Positions 46,518 to 57,394 of a stretch of DNA of 64,000 bases are shown one piece after another. Source of the stretch: Cotesia glomerata (taxonomy: Eukaryota > Arthropoda > Insecta > Hymenoptera > Braconidae); contig NC_058158.1 of NCBI RefSeq assembly GCF_020080835.1, forward strand, positions 34,862,305 through 34,926,304, read 5' to 3'. Under the pieces are notes generated by a model. It was not told the origin of the DNA and did no database searches. It was given only the letters and a program-made list of their open reading frames with translations. Made by a program: the position numbers and the translations under genes. The stretch's first letter is position 1, and each line of letters starts with the position of its first letter.

Positions 46518-47530
46518 ACACGGAAAAAAGTAAACTGTAATAAATAATAGTCGATTTGTAGTAAGTAATGATCAACTGGAAAAAATTACCATTTCAAACA
46601 GTAAACTCGTGATTTTAACAATCACTTTATAATATTTGTCATTTAAATGCTACAATTTATTATTTACATGGAAGAAAATACCATTTCAAACAGTAATATT
46701 CACTATGTGAAAGTTCAAAATGTTAAAGTATAATAATTAAGAATTTTGACTTTGATATTTATCATTTCGTACCTAAAAAATGATCGCATGATGTGTAAAA
46801 AATATAAACTACAGTTACTAAATTTCTATACAAGCAACGTCAATATTTACAAAGTAAAATGGTAAATTTTAAACGCAATGCTAAAAATTAAACTGTAATT
46901 ATTGAATTGCTAGGACTGGTAAAATATATATTTTAAGAGTAGAATTTTTACTGTTTCAAATGTTAAATTCTCCGAGTGTGATACCTTCCCCTTCTCCTCA
47001 TAGTATAGACTATATATTGAAACGACAATTTTTACTGTTTGAAACTGTAATTTTTTAAGATGAGAGAGTCGTTATTTACTATAGTGACAGCTACTGATCA
47101 CATTTTCGATATTAAATTATAAATTGTGGCTTTTACACTTTCTACACTGATAGAAGGATTTATTTATATTAAAAAATATTTGTTAATAGTTAACAAATCA
47201 TTTATTAGAGACCATTTTTTAGTATTAAACAAATATTTCTTAGCATTTAAAATGATTTATTTGTATTTAATAAATCTGATATTCATTTATTAAATATTAA
47301 TAAATCTTTTTAAATACTAAAAAATATTTGTTAAGGACTAAAAAGCGGTCTCTAATAAATGATTTGTTAAATATTAAAAAATATTTTTAACTATAAACAA
47401 ATCCTTCTATCAGTGTACATTAAGTTTTGTAATATTTACATTTGTGTCACCCCGATGTCCGCTGTATTGTTTGAAACTATAAAAATTTACCGGAATCCGA
47501 GTGAATTTTACAGTTTACTTTTTTCCGTGT
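46518..47530. mobile_element. Family C TIR element, copy 2, with nested family A MITE
   Basis: It starts ACACGGAAAAAAGTAAACTG and ends AGTTTACTTTTTTCCGTGT, a ~20-bp inverted terminal repeat, with TA on the right flank. Without the A insertion at 47145 it is ~740 bp. Internal phrases such as CATTTCAAACAGTAA and TTTTTACTGTTTGAAACTG are themselves sub-terminal inverted repeats. It provides the empty sites for the insertions in copy 1. Confidence 0.8.
47145..47415. mobile_element. Family A palindromic MITE, full length 271 bp, TA duplication
   Basis: CACTGATAGAAGGATTTATT to CCTTCTATCAGTG, flanked on both sides by TA. The empty site is in the other C copy near 38740 (TTTTTACATTAAG against CTA[element]TACATTAAG). 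Same length and arms as the 29825 copy. The TA duplication fits the Tc1/mariner group, although no transposase for it is seen here. Confidence 0.9.
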
Positions 47531-47531
47531 A

Positions 47532-48780
47532 ATCCTATACTGAGAGAGAAATAAAAAAAAAAAAAAATTGTGACAAGAATCAATTTGTTAAAAATTTTCA
47601 ACAATTTTACTTCTTAGCTAAAAAAATTAAAATTTCTCTTTTAGTAATTTTCTTGTTGAAAATTTTTTTTTGATCGAAAAAAATAATAATTTTAGATAAA
47701 CTTGCGAATTTTCATTGAAAATTATTTTTTTTCAAATTATGACATGACTTATGACTAATCTCAATGATAGACCCTCAAAACTGTTTTTATATTTATAGTT
47801 ATCCGAAAATACTTGATAAAAAATTGAAATAGTAATTTTTAACATACTCGCTATAATACCTTCCAAGAAATCTAGCATAGTATATTCACGATTTTTCTCC
47901 AGAGGTCACGGCATCGATCCTTCTCCCCGACTCGGATAAATAGACCCTTCTTAGTCTTGCTCGTACAGAAAATGGGAATTTCAAAGCAATTTTTTCCCGT
48001 CACCAATTAGAATTTCCACAAAAGCTAAATTCTAAATCACAAAATCGCCCGGGGCTGAATAAGACAATACATTGTACAAATTGAAACTCCCTAAATTTTT
48101 ATTTTTCACATTCTTTATATTATTATCATTATTATTGAGAAAAAATGGCTTTATTAAAATTTTTCTCTCAGATTTTATCTACAAAGTTAAAATTTATTTT
48201 TAATTTTGTAATTTTTCTATCAAAATATTACAAATTTTATACATAATCGAGTACTCTATAAATTCAAGTAAAAAATGAATTCTTCTGTGTGATAATCACG
48301 AACCTAAACCAGAACCAAAAAGTTTTGCCAGCAAACAACTCAATTTCAGTCGATGAAGAAAAATTATGATATTATTGTTTTCTTAAATATTGAAATGCAA
48401 TTATTATTTATGTAAAAAAATTAATTAAAAAAAAATGATAATTAAATTTTTTAAATAATATTTTCCAATTTTTAAAGTTGTGATAATTATTTATTAAATA
48501 AATAAATTAATTATGAAAAATAATTTGTGATGATAATGTGTACACTTCATTAAAATAAGTTTTACATTTTAATAATTTTATTGATTCTCAAACAAATGAA
48601 ATTAAATTAGAATTATTTTTTAAAAATTCAATTGAAAGTTTATTTATCATTTGACAGCTGTCAAAAGTTAAATTTTAATTTAAAATAAATGTAAAGTTTC
48701 TTAAGAAAAATAATATTAATCTAGTTACGATGGATAAATAAAAACTATTTTAATTATTTTTTATAATAAATTATTTAAAT
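47532..48780. other. No gene recognised
   Basis: AT-rich, with one GC-richer unique patch at 47860-48080; no exon or defined repeat recognised. Confidence 0.4.
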
Positions 48781-48790
48781 AATGAATTAA

Positions 48791-49144
48791 TTCTCAGATA
48801 ATAGTCAAAATGGAGATATTAAAGAAATTGACGTAACAGAAGAATTATTTAATGCGCAAGAAGAAATAAGAGGCATAAAAAATTTAATAATTAATGAAAA
48901 ATTTAATTCGTACCAAGAATTAGAAAAAAGGATTGAGGATTTTCAAAAGTTTTCATATAGCTATTTTTACAAAAGAGATTGTGTTACTATTGAAAGATGT
49001 AGAAAACAAGGGATAAAAAAATATATTAAATATTGCTGTATCAACGGAGGAAAAAACTATAAATGGAAAGGAACAGAAGAACGAAAATCAAGCACATTTC
49101 AGAAACAATGCAAGGCCTATTTTAATAAATTAACTAGAATTTAA
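48791..49144 (+). pseudogene. Mutator-like (MULE) transposase fragment, FAR1-like N-terminal domain
   Basis: The frame open from 48791 to the TAA at 49142 encodes about 117 residues with no ATG at its start. It contains ELEKRIEDFQKFSYSYFYKR, DCVTIERCRKQG, YCCINGGKNYKWKG and RKSSTFQKQCKAYFNKLTR. Cys-x-Cys/Gly-Gly followed by Arg-Lys-Ser-Ser-Thr-Phe and Cys-Lys-Ala is the layout of the FAR1-like zinc domain that begins MULE transposases. The frame is preceded by a stop; an acceptor-like TAATTCTCAG at 48797 could make it an exon. It ends abruptly where a locally duplicated non-coding unit starts (49134). The catalytic DDE region is absent. Confidence 0.65.
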
Positions 49145-49452
49145 TTTACGCGCGCAAGCGCGCGCCTCATATTTATTGTTATGATATATTTGTGTGTCGT
49201 TTATGTATATTATATTCACTTTCAACCAATCAGAATGAGAATAATTATTTTCGACCAATCACATCACGAATAGATTGGTTTCACATACATTTCATCTCAA
49301 TTTTATTATGGGACTAGAATTCAAATTTGCGCGCGCAAGCGCGCGCCTTGACTATAGACTTTGCATATATTTTCATGCATATGATATATTTGACCAATCA
49401 CATCACGAATAGTTTGGTTTCACATACATTTCATCTCAATTTTATTATGGGA
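49134..49452. repeat. Tandem duplication with GC hairpins inside the MULE remnant
   Basis: Two units, 49134-49313 and 49314-49452, both start CTAGAATT, carry a GCGCGC-AA-GCGCGC hairpin (49149-49164 and 49329-49346) and end CACATCACGAATAG(A/T)TTGG, CATTTCATCTCAATTTTATT, ATGGGA. They separate the two coding fragments of the transposase. Confidence 0.75.
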
Positions 49453-49487
49453 TGTTTCCAGCGACGGGAATAGTTTATTTATTTCAG

Positions 49488-49744
49488 AAATGGATTTACA
49501 ACACAACCACCAAACAACAAAACATTTATTTAACCATCTTCCTCAATCAAGAAAAATGTCATCAGAAACCAAAACCAAAGTGAAAGAATTATTGAATTTG
49601 AAAGTAAATAAGAATAGAATTCAAAGTTTAATTGAAAAAGAAACTAATAAAATTGTGCTAATGAGACATATATAATTTAAACTACAGCGGGGCGAAGAAA
49701 AGAATAATTTAGAAGAAGTAGAAAAGATTTTAAGAACGGAGTAA
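49488..49744 (+). pseudogene. MULE transposase fragment, continuation with premature stop
   Basis: Read from ATG 49490: QHNHQTTKHLFNHLPQSRKM, then ETKTKVKELLNLKVNKNRIQ and SLIEKETNKIVLMRHI. The H-N-H ... L-P-x-x-R-K and IQ-x-x-I-x-x-E-T arrangement is the part of MULE proteins that follows the FAR1 domain. A TAA at 49673-49675 interrupts the frame, which then stays open for 22 codons to 49744. A TTATTTCAG acceptor at 49487 and a GGAGTAAGT donor at 49741 are present, so it may once have been an exon. Nothing of the DDE core follows. Confidence 0.6.
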
Positions 49745-49870
49745 GTTACTTCTTAATCGAAGATAATAATTTTAATGCTTTTGCCATAAATTGAATCAAT
49801 AAATTATTTTTAAAAAAAATAATTTATAGAAGGAAAAATTATATAATTTTTACAATTGAATTTTAGTATG

Positions 49871-50031
49871 CACAGTAAAAAATTTTGCGTCTATGCGTCA
49901 AAAAATTTTGTGTTAAATATTTAACACTTTTTTGTGTTAATTTAACACAATAAATGTTAAATTTACGTATAAAAGTGTTAAATATTTAATACAAAATTTT
50001 TTGACGCAATGACGCAAAATTTTTTACTGTG
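49871..50031. mobile_element. Family B palindromic MITE, 161 bp
   Basis: The cleanest B copy: CACAGTAAAAAATTTTGCGT at the left, ACGCAAAATTTTTTACTGTG at the right, symmetrical around AATAAATGTTAAATTTA. The TG on both sides could be a 2-bp target duplication but is too short to trust. Confidence 0.8.
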
Positions 50032-51110
50032 TGATTAAATTTTAAGTAATTTTTTTTTTCAAAAAAAAGCAAAAATCTCGCTAACTAATCAATCTTTCAT
50101 CACCAAAATGATTAAAGGGACGTCTAAATATTATTTGTACAGCAAACATTATGTTATGAACATACACCCTGACAGGTCAAAGCGACCCCAGTTGACTCTA
50201 CAATACATCAATACTCAATACTCAATCGAACAATCGTTGCTCCAAATCTGACCCTTTCCCTTCAGAAAGTCCCGTACTATACAAACTATACCTTGGGAAA
50301 ATTCAAACAATCAATTGTCCCCTCCCCCTTTCTTCCATTAATAAAAATTAAAATAAGAAGCGACTTCCGAAAAAGTGACTTGCATTAGTGATAATGATAA
50401 ATAAAGTTACGTTCAATTCTTTTCCGGTTTTTCAGAAATTTCATTTCATTCCAGCCGATCCCAGCCAAGTGTTACTGAAATTTAAATTCAACACACGTTG
50501 AAAAATTTTAAAGTCTAATCCGGGGATTAAGCTTTGCCTTTCAATTGGACCCGGGAGAGCAAAATAACAGAATTAACAAACTTTAAATTCATTAAGCCTC
50601 TGCTTTTTCGAAAAGATATTCTACATTATCTTTTTTTATTGTGTAGCTTAAAATTAAAAATTTTTATTAATGTCTTTATTAAAAATTACACGTGTAATAA
50701 GTTGCTGAATTTAAATGAAATTTTTCTCTTTTGAAGTCGAAGAACTCCTGGAATTCATAAGCTATAAATACCCAAAAAAAATTTTTTTTTACGCAGACTT
50801 GATATGTATTTTATCAACTGTGAAAGAAAGATTCCTCTTTAGAAGTTGAAGGAATATCATGGAATTTTTAACCTTACGCTCAAATGTTTTTCCATTAAAC
50901 ATGTACTTTTAAAAAATTAACTGTATTAAGGAGAAAAATTCTTGAACCGATAAATTGTTTTTGGGTCAAGTAAACTTTACTTTATTTATTAATAATTACT
51001 TTTTTGTATTATTAAATCAATGAATAAATTAAAATGTCTGATATTTGAGGTATCAATACTTCATTTTTCAAAAAAAGTTTTTAACTATTTTTTTTATTTC
51101 ATTAAATATA
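50032..51110. other. No gene recognised
   Basis: Mostly AT-rich, with a GC-richer patch at 50090-50320. The 66-codon + strand frame at 50534-50734 has no domain. Confidence 0.4.
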
Positions 51111-51348
51111 TCATCTATATTATTAAGAGAATAATAAAAATTTTGTCTCCATAGTCACATGATAGAATCGGTTTTTTTAGTGAAATTTAGTGTCATTGCA
51201 AAGGTCTTGATTTGAATTGGTGCCTTTTCTAGGTTTCATATAATTTTCAGCGATAGTCAATTTATTATCATAAGTATTTAGGCGGCATTCGAAAATACTC
51301 TATATCTAGATACATAATTAAGAAATGACCTTGGATCTTGTGAACTAT

Positions 51349-51585
51349 TGACATTTTTAAAGATATAAGCTCATCTCGTTGTTACACTCACCGAGACCTT
51401 TCATTTGAGTACCCACATCAATTTTTCATATATTTATAAATATTATATATATATATATGATATTATATATATATTATAGATATATGTATATATGAAAAAT
51501 ATATAAAAATGCATGTGGGTACTCAAATGAAAGCTCTTGATATGTGTAACATCGGGATGAGCTTATATCTTAAAATATGTCAATA
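51349..51585. repeat. Helitron palindromic module
   Basis: Inverted arms GACATTTTTAAAGATATAAG ... CCCACATCAATTTTTCATAT and the mirror ending GATGAGCTTATATCTTAAAA. The central ~60 bp is almost pure A/T. Confidence 0.85.
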
Positions 51586-51797
51586 GTTAAGAAAGTACAG
51601 TGCAATTTAACATAAGGAAGAAATGACCCTGTATCTTGAGAACTATTGATACTTTTAAAGATATAAGCTCACCTCAATATTACACTCATCAAGAGCTTTC
51701 ATTTGAGTACCCACATCAATTTTTCATATATTTCATATATATCATGAAGCTGTTACCTTCAACGGGAGTAGGTCCTTTGCGGGGTCTGCTTGATTAG

Positions 51798-52136
51798 CAG
51801 CGAGTTGCTCCCTCGGTATCATCATCATCATCACCTGGAGGCGTGTCTGACATTGTGGTTGGCACTCTGCGACCTCTGTTTAATAAAAAGTGTTTGAGAG
51901 TGTGTCATGTTAATGCTCAATCGTTAAGGAATGAGCGTCATCTAGAGATTTTTAAAGAATATTTTCGTGGGAATAAGTATGATGTTATTGCTGTGTCTGA
52001 GACTTGGTCAAATCATTTAATATCTGATGATATGTTCCTGCCGTCGTTTGTGCTTCATCGTCATGACCGGTGCCTGCGGAGCGGTGGTGGAGTTGCTCTC
52101 TATGTCAGGGATGACCTGATGTCTAAGTGTGTATAA
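51798..52136 (+). pseudogene. LINE endonuclease (APE-type) N-terminal fragment
   Basis: The frame is open from 51798; it contains LRVCHVNAQSL (the N of the first endonuclease motif), YDVIAVSETW (the catalytic Glu motif) and SGGGVALYVRDD. This is the first third of an apurinic-type endonuclease domain. It stops at TAA 52134-52136, just after the deletion joint, so the rest of the endonuclease and almost all the reverse transcriptase are missing. Confidence 0.8.
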
Positions 52137-52320
52137 TAGGAGGGGTGATGTAAGGGAGGATTATTTACGCCTGCCTAGATCTAATTGTCGGATATTTGAG
52201 AACTCTTTTCTTATCCGCGGGATACGCATTTGGAATGCGCTACCCCCAGAAGTAACTAAAGCTGAAAATTATGAACTGTTTTGTAGTGCGTGCTATAATT
52301 GTTATTTGCTAAAGTATTAA
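52129..52320 (+). pseudogene. LINE reverse transcriptase C-terminal fragment
   Basis: In a different frame from the endonuclease piece, this encodes DYLRLPRSNCRIFENSFLIR and GIRIWNALPPEVTKAENYEL. The pattern (aromatic)-S-F-x(5)-R-x-WN-x-LP-x-x-(V/I) is the usual end of the LINE reverse transcriptase protein. It ends at a TAA at 52318-52320. The frame change at about 52125-52140 marks the deletion joint. Confidence 0.75.
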
Positions 52321-52849
52321 TTTATGATATTGAGCTTCGATTGTCATTATTGTATGCTGCTGTGCCTTGAGTGATATTGAATGATATTAGTTTTGCTTAA
52401 CTGTGCTATTACCAGGTTGTCTAGAAAGTTGTCTCATATATACCACGATTATATTTTATAATTTATAATGCACGTTATTATTTCATTATAATATGTTGTT
52501 ATTTTATTATTTTCAATTTATGTAATTACATGCTTTGTATCTTACACTGATTATAATGTATAATTATGATGGTCCTGAGGGAGCTAAGGCTCTAGGGTCA
52601 ATAAAGTTTATTATCTATCTATCTATCATATATATGTATATATGAAAAATATATAAGAATGCATGTGGGTACTCAAATGAAAGCTCTTGATGAGTGTAAC
52701 ATCGGGATGAACTTATATTTTTAAAATCGTCAATATTTAAGAAAGTACAGTGCAATTTAACAAAAGTCATTATTTAATAAAGCAAAATTTTAATTTTGCA
52801 TCGTTCACAAGTTACGGCACTCACATAGTGACTGCAAGGTTGCTATGTA

Positions 52850-54690
52850 ATTATTATGTATTTTTGCCACTCGGCTTTTACCTTTTGTAGTTTAATAAAT
52901 AAAAGTAAATAAAAATACAAAAATTAACCCCTTAATAAGCAAAATAAAATTTCTCCCTAAATTTATTTTTCATGCGCCCAAAATTATCTAAATTAAATAC
53001 CAAAAAAATTCTTCAGTCTCAAAAAACTTCTCAATTTAATTTTTTCTTATCTCAATCCAATCCAGCCAAATTTTCCCAAAAATTTCTTCCCTTGACCCTC
53101 TAATTTTTTTTTCAAATTTCTGCATATCCCACCAGCGATGAATAATCCAAAACAAGATTCTCCATCTCGATGATCATCGCTATAAATACCAACCATCGAG
53201 GATTGACGATATATCCGAGATTGACCGTCACGTCCGTTGAGAATCTCTAATCCATGATTCCGCCATTACACTACTCATGTCTCGTTCAATACACAGAGCA
53301 TTACATTTAGCCGATCCGAATCTCATCCACAGCATACAACACACAGCATACAGCAGACAGCAACAGCAACATCCCAACATCTGAACATAGCTGTGCACAC
53401 ATCGCTATATACATCTATCTATTACCCCATTACTTAACTCTCTGCGCCGAACTCTGCAGAATGGCATCTGAATGCACCAGAACTGGGTTTATTTGCTTAC
53501 CAACTTCGTAATAGCGACATGCCATGAAATAGAGTTTGGGTTTGGGTCCTCTGTATGTATCTATCCATCGTTATCTCTGGTAACTGGTAGTGATAGAAGA
53601 GATACTCTATATGTATACTATGTAGACCCTGTAGAGGCATCGACCGACGAGTGGAGCGTGTTTGTGCGCTTTTTCCCGGATGTCGTGCGGAAACCGAAAA
53701 CAATGAACGTGCTTCCGTTTTATCCACAAGGCCAGAAATCCATCTCACGTTAACCCCACTCGATACACTACCACGCATAACAGCTAAACCGCTATCCTAC
53801 TTTTCAATTGGATTCCTATGTCATGTTGGATCTATCTGTCAACATAACTATCGAATCAAATCAAAAGGCAACGCAACTTCTCGCGCCAGAGGGTACTCCC
53901 ATTAAATTACCATCACCATAAACAGCGTTATTGCCACACCACCACTATTATTGCTATTACAATTACAATTACAATTACAATCACCATTTACATCTACATT
54001 CTGATCCGAGTAGAGGGCCATGGGACTATTTCTGCCCCCAGCGAACTCAAATACTTCACTTCCACTTTATTCTACTTCATATAATACGTTACATTATGCA
54101 TCCAAGTTTTGATTGCCGCGACCAGTTAGACTGTCATTAGGTTCACACCATTTTTCACCGCAGTCTGATTACAGGTGTTACGAGTGTTCGGTCGCGCTTG
54201 TTGTCCTGTCAACAACACGCGAAGAATATTATTAGATTTTTTTTTTTTTTTTATTGTATTGGGCGGTTTGCATTTTAATTGATAGCTCTGCTCCGCCGTT
54301 GTTTATCCGATTGTAATTAGTTTTGTTTAAGCGCTTCTGGTTCGCTTTGTGTCGCGGTGCATGGAAGTAAATAGTGCTGACTTTTTAATTAAAGGTATGT
54401 ATGCCATTTTTGATTTTTTGGAATTTATTTGTGGAGATTTTTTATCTGGTCCATAATTTGGGAGAATTTTTGAGACATGTTAATTACTGTGAAATTTAAG
54501 AAATTTTTCGCTTATAATTATTTCATTTTTTATTTTTTTATAAAGAGTTTTTTGACATATTAATTTATTGAGTTTGTATTATTATTACGTATTGTGCAAT
54601 AGAAGGATGAAAATTGAAAATATTTGAAAATTTTAGGGTTTTTTTTAAATAAATTGTGTGAATATAAAGAATTTGAAATAAATTCAAATT
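52850..54690. other. No gene recognised; GC-richer unique segment
   Basis: 53130-54190 is close to 45% GC and lacks repeats apart from CAGCA-type words near 53330-53365 and ATTACA words near 53955-53985. Overlapping frames of 84-93 codons on both strands have no domains. 54240-54256 is a T run. Confidence 0.4.
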
Positions 54691-54700
54691 TTTTACATAT

Positions 54701-54937
54701 CGACGGTCTAATTAGCAATTGGTCTAACTCTTTATTCTTTAGAAGGTGATTTTTCAACAATTTGATGTAACAATAGTCTAATTATAAATTATTTGAATGA
54801 TCCAAACCAAAATATTATACCTCTATTAGATATTAAATTATTTTTTAAAGTGATAATAAATTTTGAACTAATTGTTTTTTCGTACAAATGGAAGATTCTC
54901 TAAAATGGAGTGAGACAATTTGCTAATTAGAACGTCG
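54701..54937. mobile_element. Family G TIR element, copy 3, 237 bp, opposite orientation
   Basis: The left end CGACGGTCTAATTAGCAATT and the inverted right end TGCTAATTAGAACGTCG, extending ~35 bp inward (TGGTCTAACTC / GAGTGAGACAA). It is the clearest of the three copies and has ATAT on both flanks. Confidence 0.75.
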
Positions 54938-54990
54938 ATATTTTTTTGCTCAATAAAATTTGTAAAAAATCAAATTTATTTAAGTTTTAC

Positions 54991-55385
54991 ACAGAAAAAA
55001 AATTAACTTGAATCAAAAGAGAAATTTTTGAACCAAGAAAATAATTTTAAGCAAGTTTCATTGTCTTGAATCAAGTAAAATTTACTTAAAACTAAGAAAA
55101 ATTTCTTAATTTAGGAATTTTTCTACATAGAAAAAAAAAATGTTCTTAAATCAAGTATATAATTTTGAAAAACTGAATATTCTTAATTTGAGTAAAAAAA
55201 TTCTTGATTTAAGGAAATTTTACTTGATTCAAGAATTTTTCGTCTTGATTCAAGACAAATACTCTCTTTAAAATTATATTCTTGGTTCAAGAATTTTTCT
55301 CTTGAATCAAGTTAATTTTTTTTTCAAATCGAGAAAATGAAGTTCTTCAAAATTATTTACTTGATTGAAGAAATTTTTTTTTTTA
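54991..55385. mobile_element. Family E MITE with a second family E MITE nested inside it
   Basis: The outer copy starts ACACAGAAAAAAAATTAACT at 54991 and resumes at CAAATCGAGAAAATGAAGTT (55326) to about 55385. The inner copy, about 55128-55325, runs in the opposite order, from ACATAGAAAAAAAAAATG to TCAAGTTAATTTTTTTTTC. The interrupted phrase TTTCTATTCAAATCAAGAA is intact in the 20850 copy. Confidence 0.7.
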
Positions 55386-55389
55386 ATGT

Positions 55390-57160
55390 AGGATAAATTT
55401 TTTGGTTTTTAAAAAATTTAAGAAGTCCTCCCGTTCGACAAATGGTTTTTTTAAAAATCACGAAAAAAAATTTTAGACTATATTTTCTACTACAATAATT
55501 ATTGTAGCTATTGCATGAGCTAATATCATTTAAAAGTATTGATAATAGATCGATTGACATGCTTTTAAAAATGAATTTTTTAGTTCTATGATTTTATAAT
55601 AATTCAATCAAATACAAATTAAAAAATTTGAAAATAATAGTCTACTATTGAAAATTTAATACCAAAAATTTATTTTAAAAAAATTAATCAAGTTCTTTTA
55701 TTTAAATTTAAACTAAAAAATTTATTGCAAATAAAGGTCAAATTTTTTTATAAAAAATCTAAATTCCTATTAAATGAATTAAAAGTAATAAAAATCAAAT
55801 ATTTATCAATTATTAAAATTTCGCTTCATTAAATCCAAAATATCGCATCAATAAATTAAAGACTAAAAAAAGTCCACTTATTACTTTCTTTTCCCAAACC
55901 GATGTTGATTTATAATTAAATCAAAATACTTCTTGGATGCTATTATCGAAATAAATAAAACCTCAATCATTAAACGATTCACCGATCAAAGTTGGTTCCG
56001 CCCTCCACTTTGTCCGTCAATCAAATCTCCACCACCATTAATTACTTAATTAAAAACAATGCGGTTTTGAGCCAACACGTTAATACCGGGGAATTGATCA
56101 AACAATTTAAATCCAGGAGTATTGAATTTACGAATTAATTTAATAAATAATAATAATTATAATTACGGAGACAGTTGCAACTGATTGCAGCAATTTGCCT
56201 CCACTTTTACTCGGAGACGGAGCCAGGATTAAAAAGGAGGATTAAAAAAAAGGTAAAAAATAGGAATAGAGTTAAAATAAAATATTGATTTACGTAACTG
56301 AGGTAACTGAGCTATAAAGAGACTCGAGAGCTTTCTTATTTCCATTATCCCTGGTAGGTATCTATAGATATAGGTGTACCGAGAATAAAAGTACTTTGAG
56401 TTAAGAGTATTATACTTTATGAGCGTATTCGATAAAATGTATTTTATTTCTCTTTACGCCGCTCCCGTTCATCGACTCGGCTCGGCATTATTTATTATTA
56501 AGATCAAGAATCAAGACTGAGGACTGAGGACCGAGAACTGAGGACTGAGGAGTTTTATCAAGGCAAACAGCGAATAGAACCGAGCCCCTTAAAGCTCCTG
56601 ATGGCTGAATTTATAATTTTACTTAATTGCTTTAACTTTACTCGCTATTTTAATTTGAATACTTTCAATATTATCTCTTTATCGGAGATGAAGTCTCCGG
56701 CGGGCGACAATAGGTGGTAATGATAATCCATTGATTCGCAACAAGTGGAGCTGCTCTGTATTGGAAAAACCGAGGGCTGAGGGACGAAATCAAGGAAAAT
56801 AAAAAATAAAATACTAAAGTTTGTATAAAGAAACAATTTCTGGAATTGACAGGCTATCTGGTTCTGGTTGGCTCGAGCCGGAGTTGGAGACAGAAAATTC
56901 GCAATCCGTCGGGAGCTCTGTTGTCCTCAATCCGATTTTATTTGCCAGACTCAATCATGCGTACGTGAGAAAAAATACTTCTACCCTCGTCTTTATTTGA
57001 GCTCTTAATTGTCTGGAAGCTGGATTCCGCAAATATTTTTATCGGAATTAACTCGGGTAATTAATTACTCGGTTCGAGGGTGATTGTTGATTATTTCTGA
57101 GGAATTTATTAGGTCTAGAGGTTGTAATTATGTTAATGATATATTGGAGGTAAAAATGTT
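55390..57160. other. No gene recognised
   Basis: AT-rich with GC-richer patches at 55980-56060 and 56870-56990. An (ACTGAGG)n-like run lies at about 56515-56550. No domain is seen in the short frames. Confidence 0.4.
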
Positions 57161-57168
57161 TTTATATA

Positions 57169-57394
57169 AGGTAAAAGACCCAGTTATTGACACTGAACTA
57201 GTTATTGACACTTGCAATTTTATTTTAATTAAATAAAACAAATCGACTCTAATAAATTAATAAACATAATTTTTGAATTATAAATTTTAAGATAATTGGT
57301 TTTTTGAGAACATTTTATTTTTTTAATTAGAATAAAATTGCAAGTGTCAATCAACTAGGCCAATGTCAATAATTGGGTCTTTTATTCTTTACCT
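57169..57394. mobile_element. TIR element M, 226 bp, TA duplication
   Basis: The left end AGGTAAAAGACCCAGTTATT ... GTTATTGACACTTGCAATTT and its mirror AAATTGCAAGTGTCAAT ... AATAATTGGGTCTTTTATTC...TTTACCT give ~60-bp inverted repeats. TA flanks each side. No coding capacity; single copy in the window. Confidence 0.75.

Larger units (their letters stand above)
51746..52629 (+). mobile_element. Internally deleted non-LTR retrotransposon (LINE)
   Basis: An ~885-bp element inserted into the AT-rich centre of a palindromic module. It has a GC-balanced 5' part, an endonuclease fragment, the C-terminal end of a reverse transcriptase, the tail GGTCAATAAAGTTTATTATC with an AATAAA signal, and a (TATC)n 3' repeat. 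TATCAT flanks both sides (51740-51745 and 52624-52629), a possible short target duplication that is blurred by the TATC tail. Clade is not assigned; a CR1/Jockey-type element is likely. Confidence 0.8.
51114..52846 (+). mobile_element. Non-autonomous Helitron-like element, two modules, split by a LINE
   Basis: The 5' end is TCTATATTATTAAGAGAATA right after an A. The 3' end is the hairpin GCACTCAC-ATA-GTGACTGC (52817-52834) followed by AAGGTTGCTAT, where the family has CTAG. Between them: the ~230-bp left flank shared with 59743, one complete palindromic module (51349-51585), a linker, a second module (51647-52735) split by a LINE, and the ~110-bp right flank. No Rep/helicase is encoded. Without the LINE it is about 845 bp. 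Confidence 0.75.
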
